Shown here piece by piece: positions 35,401-47,100 of a DNA stretch of 64,000 nucleotides. This DNA is from Diphasiastrum complanatum (lineage: Eukaryota > Streptophyta > Lycopodiopsida > Lycopodiales > Lycopodiaceae): positions 33,904,645-33,968,644 of the forward strand of contig CM055100.1 in assembly GCA_029204225.1 (NCBI GenBank), given 5' to 3'. The position numbers were made by a program, and so were the translations under genes. The notes under the pieces are model-generated. The model was not told the origin of the DNA. It made no database searches and saw nothing but the letters and a program-made list of their open reading frames with translations. Every line of letters begins with the position of its first letter. The first letter of the stretch is position 1.

Positions 35401-38400
35401 TCATAACTTCAGGCTTTTTAAGAGTAGAGCTCAAACTAATTTTGTCAAGATCAGGCAAAGTAAACATTGTGATGAGAAGATCTTTACTAGAGGTAAAAAG
35501 TTTAGTTTGAACCATAGTACCCCCTGGTACCGCTGGTATGGTACTGCCGGTACCATATCAGTGGTACCGTCGGTACGGTACCGCCCTGGGATCCGCAGTA
35601 CCAGGGCGGTACCATTTTTAATATTTTTTTTATTTTTAATATATTTAATATTTCTTTTTTGCCTATTACTTACCAAAACAAGACAAAAGATGGAAAAAAA
35701 GGGGTATTGAGTGTAAAAAAAAAGGGTACAGTACATGGTGCACGGGACTGGTGCAGTGGCACATGGGCACTATGGGTGAGCAGACCATGGGGCCAATGGG
35801 AGACCAACACAGGGGGGGAGCATCACATGGGGGCAAGTACAAAGGCACATGGACACTGTGGGTGAGCAGACCATGGGGCCAATGGGAGACCAACACAGGG
35901 AGGGAGCATCACATGGGGGCAGGTACAGAGGCACATGGATGGATGATGGGGATCCACATGGCCGATCAGGCTGTGGGGATAACTAGGCACTCACAATGCC
36001 ATTGTGGTTGGCATTTGCAAAGGCTGTGAGAGAGCTAATGATAGACAGTGAGAGAGCAAGCGAGAGCCGGTGACAAGCTGTTTGAGAGCCAGGGTGCTGT
36101 GAGAGGGTGTTCAAGGACCAGGGTGTTGTGAGGACAAGGTCGATTGAGATGGCAGAGCGCATACCACCGAAGCCCGAGGGCGAAGCAAGGAGGAAGCTTG
36201 AGGAAGATATCCGAAGGCACAACGAGAGACATCGGAAGCAAGAGGCAGATATCCGAGAGATGCTGCGACAGACTCGGCAGAGAAATCCGGAACCGGAGCC
36301 ACCCGCCCCCGCTGTGGATCTTGCCCCGCTGTCGAGCTGGATCTGGATGAGCAGATCGGAATGAATTTCACATGACGGCAGCTCATCATGGTCAGGGAAA
36401 GGGCGGCCAGACGTCGGGCTAACCAGGAGGCAGCTCGGGCTAACCGGGAGGCAGAGCAAGAGCGACAAAACACTGCACCAGACGAGGGCGAGGAGTCAAT
36501 GGAGGATCAGTGAGGGATGTTTAGAATAGATAATGTCCAGCCGTATGTGGCGGACTGTTGCTATGTAGTTTTCAGCAGTTTATGGTGCAACAAATAACTG
36601 GATGGCTGCTTAAAAAAATGACAGTATATGTGATGTTATCTTGATACAATGGTTGAATACATACATAGTTGTTTTTTGTGCAACGCGAGCCTGGTCATGT
36701 AAGATGCAATCTCTATAATTTTTTTAAATGCAAATGTATTACGTGTGTTTATGAAATGTCGTTTGGGGTGTAGGGGTGATTGTTGTGCTCATGATGTAGG
36801 TGCATATATGTGAAGCTAGCATTCACTTCAAACGAAATTAAATGAAAATAGGATTCACACACGCATATAGAATTCGACATAAAATTGAAAATACAACATC
36901 ACATGTACAGAGCGACATACACACAATGTGCAGCAAATAATGTAGGCCAAACACTGTATATAATGTAAAAAATCATCTGAGTACAATGGTAGACCGTCTG
37001 CTGGAGACAAACTACTGAAACTAAAACAACAGAGCCACAATCAATGCTCTGGCTCTGACTCAGACGAATGCTCTAGAGACAACTCAGGGCCCCGAGCTGA
37101 CTCTCGCAGCCGATATCTCTGCCTGTCTGGAACTGGCATGGGCTGTGTGTCTGAGGAGGAGGACTCGTCACTAGCATCATCCCAGTCTGTCTCCACATCA
37201 GCCCCCAAGCAGGCCAAACCAACAACACCTGCTCCAACTGGCTGTGATACTGCACCTCTGCCTGTACCTGGAGCCCTGCGTGGTCGTCCTCTCCTCCTTG
37301 GCAGTTTCTGTGCCTTGCCTTTCTTGTTCGGTGCACCCTTGGGCCTTCCTGGTCTCTTGCGGACAAGAGGAGCTGTCAATGCCTCGTCACCCCCATGCAA
37401 ATCACCTGGCTGGCTAGGTTGGGCCCAAGCTGAGGCCGGCTGGGATAGGGAAGCAAAAGAGGGAACTCACTGTGCACCTGAGCGAGGAGGATGAGCTCGC
37501 CCCTGTGTGCCCTGCCTGTCTCCCGGTATAACCTGTGCCATGTGTCCCACCTCTGCCACGTGATGCACCTGTGACCCCTGCCCGTGGCGTGTGCCCTGCA
37601 CCTGTATCATCCGCCTCATCCCTCTCTGATCTGGCAAACACAACCCGAATGGGCTCATCCTCATCATGCTCATCCTCTGACACTGGCTCATCTGCCTCAT
37701 ACAATGGGGGTTCTCTGTTCTCAAGCCCAAGCTCTCTCTCTCTCATCTCGGCAAGCTCCCTCTCTCTCTCTGCCATCAACTGTGTGCCCAGGTAAACTGC
37801 AGGCATGGGATGGGTACTGTCCGTAGGCAAGTCAACCTGGCGTTCCAAATCAGATATCTTCGTCTGCAAGGTTTAAAATTTGCATGTCAGAGAGACAACT
37901 TTATGAAGAAATGAAACCAACGTACTAGGAGTCAACCAACATGCTATGGGAGAATAGCTAATCACCTGCAATGCGCTCATAATGGTCGGAAGTCTCCTGG
38001 CGAGACGTGCGTTGGTGCTACAGAACACCAACCGCTCCAACTGACTCACTGACAACCGGTTTCTTCTCCTCGTGTGAATCAGTGCCCATGTGCTCCAATT
38101 ACGCCCACACACGGAGGCAACGCAGTCCTGTGGTACGTGCACATGTGCACGGGTGGAAGGTCAACGAAACACAGCAATGGAGGATGAAATGAGATGCATA
38201 GCTGAGAAAGGACATGCTTCAGCACATGTGCACGGGTGGAAGGTCAACGAAACACAACAATGGAGGATGAAATGAGATGCATACCTGAGAAAGGACACGC
38301 AGTGCAAGACGCTGTATGGATGGATAGGTGCTACCAAACATGGTCCACCAGGTAATGGGAAGTTGCCTCCTCTCTGGATCTTGAGCAGCCGGGTGGCCAA

Positions 38401-41400
38401 ACGTGCCCATGCCGAAACGAAATGCAGCAAGCTCCTCCATGAGCCTGATAGGATCCAAACTTATGTATGGACCCACCCTGTGAATGTACTGAAGCCAATC
38501 GGCCTCGAGCTCCCTGTCTGCGATCTGTGTTGGAGAGAGGAAGAGGGGATGCAGCATGTGTGCAACGCTGTGGGCCGCGCCTCCCATATGAACTTCAGCT
38601 CTGTCATCCTGCAGGTGAGAGGCATGTGGTTTAGGACATTACAAAAAAACTTAACACTAACAGAAAAACAAACTAGCAATTACTAAAAAGATAAAGGCCA
38701 ATTACATTACTATACTTCTTACCTCTCTGGCTGCAAGATGGGCAGCTGCAGGAACTATCCAATCCGGTCCATGAGCTCATATACAAGTCCAAGTGTCGAC
38801 CCCTCGCTGTCAGCCATGCGGAGCACAATGTAGAGTGGTCGAAGCAGTCCTGACAATGTCTGTGCATCCCTCCAGAACTGGTCTCCCCTCACCGTGGAAG
38901 AAAAGTGCTCCCCATCCTCAGTGTGCTGAAACGTACTGGCACGCCAAAGATCACTGGCAACCATCTGTAGAAGCTGCGCCCTACACCTGATCAGACGGTC
39001 AATGATCACCAAGTCAAATGCAAAGCGTGTGGGGGATGGCTTACAGAGGTCCAAATGGCTGAACACCCGGAACATGGCAAGAACACGCCTCTTTCTGGTG
39101 ACAAAAGTCACCAGGAAGAGGGCCTCACGGACGATGGCTCTAACCCAGGGAAGTGCACCTATGTCCCCCATGAGAAGGTCTATGTCGTGCGCCGCACAGG
39201 GGGTATGGACGATGTGAGGGAACTCGGCCTCTAGTAGGACACCCATCTAAACACAGTTGGTGGCATTGTCCGTCACCACCGTAACGACATGCTGGGGGCC
39301 TATGGACAGTATGGAAGACCTAATGACACCGTACTTGAAATCTGCAGATATGACTCCCCCCCCCCTACTGCAATCCACGGCTCTCAAAAACTGTGTACCC
39401 ATGCAGCTGGAGACCAAGATGTTGAGGATCGGCCTCCTCCTGACATCAGTCCAGCCATCAGACATGATGCTACATCCATATGTGGCCCAGTGGCGGCATA
39501 GAGGCTCCATCTCTCTAGACAAGGACTCAACCCTATCTCTCAACATGTGTGTGAGAGATAGGGTTGAGTCCTATCTCTCACACACATGTGTGAGAGATAG
39601 GACTCAACCTCCGAACCAGGGACTCTCCAGCCAGGGCTGACAGACTGTGCAAGGCGGAATGCCCTTCTGAAGGGCTCAGAATTGGTGATGGCAAAAGGTA
39701 GGTTCAACTCGTAAATCAAACTGGCCACGGCCTGTGTGGCCTCTCTGTCCATGTGTGGCTGATGCGCGCCACGAATGGTCTGCTGCACAAGGGCTCTACC
39801 TGGTGGGCGACGGGTGGTGGACCTCCAACACGGTGCACCAACCGTGACGGGAATGGACGATGACGCGACAAGCTGGGCACTGGTGGATGCATCGGCTGTA
39901 GACGTGGAATGGGGAGAGTGGGATGCACTGGCAGGGATGGGTGCAGCAGCATAGGTGGGGTGCACTGGTGGAGGGGCAACATCTGGCATGGGGTACGAAA
40001 ACTGCTGGCTGAGGAGGTCATCCGGATGAGAAGGGAAGGAAGAAGGGATCTCTTCCACATCCTCGAAGGCCTCAGCAGTAGCATCCTGGGCCTGCTCGGG
40101 TGGCGGAGAGTCCATGAGAAAGTCGTAAACCGGGGGCGTGCGAGCAACACGACGTGGAGGTGGAACCACAGTGGCAACTGGCGGACGCGATGGGACGGGA
40201 TCCACCGGAATCTGAGCAGATGGAGGTGCGTGAGACGGAACTGTCTGAGGGGAATGAGGGGCAAAGGGACTGGACGAGGATGCACTCCCTCTCCTCGTGC
40301 GTGCCAGCCAAGCAGGCAGCAACTCTGGGTCAGCCACATAAGGAGCGGTGCAAAATCGGAGAATGCCCTCCGAAATGGTGTTCTCCCCCGCCACGAGCCG
40401 CGGCCCGTAGGTGTCCAGTAGTCGTTGCCTGTCGGGGACGGTCATGCTGCCACAAGGGACAGCATTCAAGGTGGCACCATTTTTGGCGCGTGCACCGAGT
40501 AGATGGCCTTTAAGGCGAGTGAGGGATGCAGCAAATTCGACAAGACAGTATCGGCAGCGCACGATCTTCTGTCCGGTCTTGTTGGACTTGTTGGCAACCC
40601 GCCTGACAATGTCTACCTTGTCCCACAAACCGGAAAGGTCGGATTGCAGCATTGCGATGGAGAAACTAGGGACAAAATGCAGATGAAGCTAAAGCTGCAA
40701 GGATGGAACGCTGGAAAAAAAACAGCAGGGTACACTGTGTGAGAGACGCTAAAAATGGGCGAAGGCAGGTTCTTGCAGATCAGATGCAAGGCAGGGCGGT
40801 CTGTGGGCGAAGGGCCACGCAAATCAGACGCAAGGCAGGGAAGGCAGAGCAGCAAAACCAGTAGCGAAGGCAGGGCAACGATGGCTGCAAAAGAATTGGG
40901 AGAGAAGAAGCAAGGGGGGTGGGTAGATTAGGTTTAAAAAAATTTTAAAAATATTAATTATTAATTATATTATTATATTATGATACCGCGGTACCAGTAC
41001 GGTCCCGCGGTACCGGGATCCGCGGTACCCAGTACCGCGGGACCTATGAACATTAGCCTTGGAATTTATAAAGCGACTTAAAAGAGTTTTAAGTTGATAA
41101 AAGTGAGAATGTGAAATACCAAGATCTTGACAAGACATATTTTCTAAAGTATAGAGCAACTGAAACAAGTTCTTAAGGTTGTATCTACTAAAAATATCAA
41201 GGGAGAACTTACCCAAAGACATAACACGATCCAGAAAAAGTAATCTCCTTATGTAATCTCTATAAGCAAACGTTTTAGAGACAACATTACCAAGGGGTAA
41301 AAAGGTAGGAGTATTAAAAGTACGACGAGGAGAAGGAATGGGAGGATGAGGTGTGATCACAGCTTGTGGATTGTAGCAATCTGGAGGAGGCGGTAGATGA

Positions 41401-44133
41401 TGTGCCATAGGTTTCCAGACTTTCAGACCATTGTGAATTTAAGGTGTAATGTTTTCAGGGTTGTAGTGGGTTCTGAGTTCTCCACAACATGTTCTCTACT
41501 CCTCCCAAATAGCCTCCTCCCCTTTGTGCTCTCCTCACTCCATTCATCACTCTGCCTGCCAATCCCTAACTGGCATCTGGTAGCTATCTCCTTTCTAACC
41601 AGCCTCCTGTCTAAATTTCAGCCCAAAATTATTTGTGGAAACTTGAGAAGGTCGGAAAATGATGGCTGGTCTTGTTAAACTGATAAATATTTGACCCACT
41701 AGCTTCATTATCAACCCTGCAGTCCTAGCTTCTTTGTTAACCCACCCACATCCTCTGCACTGGTGACATAGTGACCAGAAAGATTTGACTGGATTTGAAC
41801 TTTACAAAAGATTTGAATTGAGCACTTTTTTTCAAAAAAAAGGTTTGCAAAAAATCACATTTTTAGGTTTTAGGGAATCCAGACGTTAATTTTTGTTAAA
41901 AACTTAAACGCTACTAACAATCCTAAATGCAGATACAGATGGGAGATGGATGATATAATGACTCCTGTGGCAACTCAATTCAACTCTGAATTACTTGTAA
42001 CCTAGTACACAAATTTCTAGCAATCCTATTCACTGTGCACAAATTGCATGCCCCCACCCCCCAATCGGGGGTACACATTCCAGCATCTCCACTTCTACTC
42101 AGGCCGGGCATTCATGTCCAACATAATCGCTTCTTAAAATTTAAGAATTTAGAACATTTCTAAACTGCGGCTTTTGGAACAGTTCGACATATCTCCAAGT
42201 CAAGCAGAATCGAATACAAAACTGCATCCAGTATGAAATTATATACATCATATCCAAGTCATAATCAGGAACTTTCTTCATTTTATTTTCCAACAGAGAA
42301 TTTCTTGTTGAAAATATCTCCTTAATACTTCCAATATACGACTCTCATATTATGCCACATAACTGATGCAAGGCTACAGAAAAAATTGTGAATTCACTCG
42401 AATTTTCTTGTGAAGCACAACAGCTTGAAATACTAAAAGAAACTGAAAAAGACGTGTTTGAACCTTCTTTTGCAGCTTACGATCAGTCGTATCTGCTTCT
42501 ATGTAGAAACCGGCTTTGTGGACTTCATCCCGAACCTAGTGAAAACGACCAGTTCCATGACATGAAAGGATTATTAACAGTAGTTTCAAATCAACTCATA
42601 AACAAAAGCTTTGAGTATCTGAGAATCTAGGTTAAAATTACCTGAATTGCGTACTCAGTAAACTTTTCAGACACTGGGCATACAATTGCCTGGCGTGGGC
42701 TTAACCAAAAGGGCCACTTTCCACCATAATGTTCTAGTAGAATGGCAAACATTCGTTCAACAGATCCCAAAATAGCTCTATGGATGATCACAGGTCTTTC
42801 CCTTTTGGCTTCATCTTCAGTAGAAAATGACAAGTTGAAGCGTATTGGCATCTGAAAATCTAACTGCAAATCGTCCACAATCAACTCATATCAAGCACCG
42901 CTAACCTGCACACCTCTAGTTGATCAAGTACCTAGATCATAACCTTAAGAAACAGGAAGAGAACTTTCAAAACAGTTAGCTCCACAGGATTGACATGGCG
43001 TCCCAATTGTCCTTAAGAATGTATTTGTCCAAAATTATGCATAAAACAGTACAACAGAATAGCAAAATTTCAACTTAAAATCGTGTCAAACTAAGATCTG
43101 GAAAAATCAACAATAGACGGGTGAAGGCAGCCACAGTTGTCCCCCTTGAAAAGGTCTATCCCAATCTCATATAGAAAATCAGGCTTTGCAAAACCACTGA
43201 ATCCATAACCATTTGGGCCCTTTTTGATTATTTGACATTGGACCGTACTGTTTGGGCACTTTTGAATCTGCTTACAACAGTCATAAGCATTATGTCACTG
43301 GGTATAGCCCCTTCATGCTTCTGTACGGGTTTCAGCCCTGAACTTCCATTTTGTAAGAGCAAGAGTACCGAAGCTCTAAAAAGTGGAAGATTTCCAACAG
43401 AATATGCAAGAGCGTTACACCTTGCATCGAAAATGTCCAAAGTGCCAAGGATCAAGCCAGACATAAATGCAAACCTCAAAAGAGATCAAAGTTTTAAGAA
43501 AGCAAATGAGTATATCCACGAATCCTGAAGGACTAACTGACTGGCAAGCATGAGAAGTTCTCTACAACGTTTAAAATCTTAAAGTAAGTTGATGATGTGG
43601 CTTACAAGCCGAACTTTCAAAAGAATATAAATTCATTAAATATTTCATTTTAAATGGCTTTAAAAAAAAATCATTCAGTGGCACCAGATGGTGAATTGGA
43701 GAGGAGGTCGTTGACAATCATGTTGTCCCCTAGTACTTGAGTACATGGCATCAGATGATGGTTCTTAAAAGTGTGAAAAAGTTCCATCATAATTGCTCTC
43801 TACCCGACCAAGGTACATGCAACCCATATATTATCACATCAAAGCTATCCTATATACACATGCATGACCAATTTAGGCACATGCGTGGACTTGCACAAAA
43901 GCCAGGTAATGTGGTAAAATAGCAAAGCCGGCTGTATCCAACTCTAAGAAATGAGTCCAATAGTAATCGGCTTTGACCCCTAACTGGCCTTGCCAGGCTC
44001 GGTCAAGATATGCTCTATATATAAAACGTTTGATAAACTGGTGTGTACCCAAAGGGAGGTCTATGATAGAGATACCAAATGTCTCGAGGAGGTGAGATGC
44101 CTGAGAGAACCATGACAATCGATAGCCCTGATC

Positions 44134-44169
<36 letters not shown>

Positions 44170-47100
44170 CTAAAGTCTTTCGGTTCCAACAAGTACATAA
44201 GGCTAAAAAGAGTTCATATAGAATGTGTTCTCTACTCATAGTTGCCCAAAAATGCGTTTCCGGACAAAAACGTTCCAGAAACGCGTTTCTGGATCCAAAA
44301 TTGCTGGAAAAAACAAAAATAGATCTTTCAAAATTCATAGGGATTGACAGAATCCAACAACGATTGATGCACCTAAACTAGACCACACCATAACTGAAAC
44401 AATCGGCAACCTACATAAATGCAATGCCCTTGATTAGAGTCATAGTTGCATTGCGATTCAGAATCGCGGTTCAGAATCGTGATTCGGAATTTTCCTAGAA
44501 TCGTTTAGAATTGTGTATTTTTTTGGGGGGCAATATGGGTATCAGAGGAAAGCTCTAATTAAGAGCATTATTATTGTGTAGTTTGCCGAATGTTTCGGGT
44601 ACAGGATAGTCCAGTTCAGGTGCATTAATCCATGTTGGGTTCTGTCAAGGATAAAAATTCAAAACTGTTACGATCACAGATGGTTCCAGTAGGCAATTGT
44701 ACCTCGCTTTTTGCTTCGGGAGGCACTGCCCCCTGATCCCCCCGGACCCCCCCGGCGACAGTAGCAGGGGGGCGCTACCCCCCCTGCACCCCCCCGTATA
44801 TAAAAATGGGGTCCAAATGCGCGCCGATAAGGGCCCAATATTTATGCCCCCAACTGTATGCACATTGCACTCACATCTCTAATGAAATGCATTGGAAACA
44901 TCTAATTGGAACACATTCCACTTGAAATAGGTAGCAAGAGATATAGGAATCCTTATTGTCACCATCTTTGCCACGGGTGCAAAGGTCTCTTCATAATCAA
45001 GTCCATGGATTTGAGCAAATCCCTTGGCACATAATCTTGTCTTGTACTTGTTGATGGTGCCATCTTGATTATACTCGATTCGAAATACCCACTTGGATCC
45101 ACACGCTCCCAAGTGTTGTTGATGATCAAGGCTTCATATTCTTGCTTCATGGCCTCATACCACTCCTTGAATGCCTCTTCAACATCCTTTGGCTCTGTGA
45201 GATGAAATATGCAAAGTTGGTGGAATCAAGCTCCACGGCCTCATACCACTCCTTGGGAATGCCTCTTCAACATCCTTTGGCTCTTCATGTGAGATGAAAT
45301 ATGCAAAGTTGTGGAATCAAGCTCCACTTGCTTGCCTTTGTCAACAGATGAAAGCCTCATAGGCTCGGATCTCTCTCTTGATGTCCTCCTAGGTGTGAAA
45401 ACCCGAGGAGACTCCTCCTCAAATCTCGACCCCAACATCTCTTGATTGTCTTCAATACGCATGATAGTTGATGAATCTTGAGGTAACTTGATCTCGGCCC
45501 CTTCAAGTGATGGATGTTAATCTTCATGGAATATAACATCTCTACTTTCAATCACTTGTGAAGTAGATAGTACAAAGACTCTGTAAGCCTTTTTGGTGGA
45601 TGAATATCCAACCATGATCCCTTTGCTAGAGCATGGATCATGCTTCTTCCTTGTTTCCAAGGGAACATGTACACAGCAAATAGTGCCAACTACTCTAAGG
45701 TGATCAACCTTAGGCTTCTTTTTGAATAAGACCTCATATGGTGTCCTTCCTTCAAGATGTGGGAGCCTATTCCAAAGATAGTTTGCACATTTTATAGCCT
45801 CTCCCCAATTTAGGCAAAGATGCTTCAATCCTTATGGCTTTTGTACACTCACATAAGGATCTATTTTTCCTCTCGGCCACTCCATTTTGAGATGGTGAGT
45901 AAGCACAAGAGAACTCCCTTTTAATGCCTTCTTTCTGACAATAGTATTGGAATTATCACAACTCTCTCTTGGATCAAGCTTGTATATGCTCCAAATCTTG
46001 ATTCGTGTGCAAGGATCTCATCATTTCTCTTGATAAGTATTAACATTCAACTTCACATCAAGGCCACCATCAAGAAGTTGGCCAACACTTATGAGGTTCT
46101 TTGTAAGATTAGGCACCAAAAGAACCTTGTTGAGAGAAGAACTTTAGAAGATAAAGTCTTCAAGGGAATACTCATTATGCCTTCAATATTGCATTCTTGG
46201 CCATTTGTTGTATAGATAGTCTTCTTAGCTCCTCCATAAGGCATAATAGCTGTGAAGGACGAGCTACACATATGTGATGATGCTCCACTATCAATGTACC
46301 AAGATCCAGTGTAGATGAAAAACTAGAGACCATAAGTGATCCCTCTCCATCACTTGCGATAGAGTCTTCTTTCTCATTTGAAATGTTGGCTTGCTTGAAT
46401 TGATTCTTCTTCTTGAAGCAATTTGTAGCATAGTGACCCATCTTGCCACAAAAGAAACATTCGATATTCTTCTTCTTCTTTGAGGTAGAAGCATGAGAGG
46501 TGTCAACCTCCTCTCCATCTTGGTCTTTATCTTTTGTTTTGTCCTTGGAGTGTTGGTGTTGCTTTTTGCTCCTCCCTTTGTGCTTGGCAAAAAGAGATTT
46601 GCCATCACCATTATGATTGAGTGATAATCTCTCCATCCTTAATAGCTTGTTCTCATGCCTTGATTCTTCAGCTATTAGCACTCCTTGCAAAGCCTTCAAA
46701 GTAGGTAGATCCTCCTTGATGGCATAGGATTGGACAAGGTTCTCATACTCATCTCTCAAGCCATTAAGTATGACTTGGACTAGCTCACTTTGCTTTATAG
46801 AATCTCCAATACAAAATTATGATTGGTAAAGCGAGTACATATAAAACTCATGGAGATCCATGCTTACATCCTATTAGACCCCTGATCCTAGCCTCTCTAA
46901 TCCTATTGGATGAGTGATGCATCCATCTTGCGATTCTATTGGACCCTTCATATGGATTTCTCAATTGTGATTGGACCCTTTGACCTTTGCCAACACTTTG
47001 ACTTAATCACTCATCAAATTATATTTACACAAGTGTCACAAGCCTAACTAGCTTGAGTTTGCATCATAAACTACTTTTGGCCAAATTGTGGCTTTACATG

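Larger units (their letters stand above)
37041..40652 (-). pseudogene. H1: hAT transposase (BED finger, DUF659-type core, dimerisation domain, AT-hook tail)
   Basis: Exon 1 runs from ATG 40652 to about 38724. It holds a BED-like finger ([20 protein letters not shown]), a Pro/Ser-rich stretch, [15 protein letters not shown], and the core with [28 protein letters not shown], a TAG stop, and [18 protein letters not shown]. Donor GTAAGA. Exon 2 (38609-38285) holds [20 protein letters not shown] of the dimerisation domain. Exon 3 (38127-37976) holds [18 protein letters not shown]. Exon 4 (37863-37041, shifted near 37450) is acidic and carries two AT-hooks, RKRPGRPKG and RRRGRPRR. A palindromic insertion near 39523-39609 and the in-frame TAG disable it. 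The hAT assignment rests on the DGWTD, DNATNC and RNWS blocks. Confidence 0.85.
35513..41048 (-). mobile_element. H1: hAT DNA transposon, about 5.5 kb, inside the PLE
   Basis: Both ends carry CATAG-type termini: left CATAGTACCCCCTGG and right (reverse complement) CATAGGTCCCGCGGTAC. The subterminal regions 35520-35620 and 40981-41044 are packed with GGTACC and GGTACCGCGGTACC palindromes. Between them lie a hAT transposase gene on minus and a short reading frame on plus. The interior 36000-40900 is clearly GC-rich, unlike the AT-rich surroundings. Expected 8-bp target duplications are not seen; only AAC is shared at the two junctions. Stops in the transposase show that it is inactive. Confidence 0.85.
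33540..41408 (-). mobile_element. Penelope-like retroelement (PLE), split by hAT H1
   Basis: A retroelement on the gene strand inside the largest ThrRS intron. It has two parts: 41408-41049 and 35512 to about 33540. The reading is interrupted by the hAT insertion and by several frameshifts and stops. No LTRs are present. N-terminal part: [14 protein letters not shown] onward. After H1 the protein continues with the PLE region CSCG...[15 protein letters not shown], then the RT. A GIY-YIG endonuclease was not found downstream to 33010 or just upstream of 41408. The outer ends of the element were not determined. Confidence 0.82.

Noticed and set aside
37041-37500. Plus-strand frames opposite the AT-hook exon
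   Set aside because: Mirror frames of GC-rich coding DNA; the minus strand has AT-hooks and fits the transposase exon order.
42388-42630. Plus-strand open frame of 80 codons
   Set aside because: Antisense shadow of the ThrRS exon 42464-42535.
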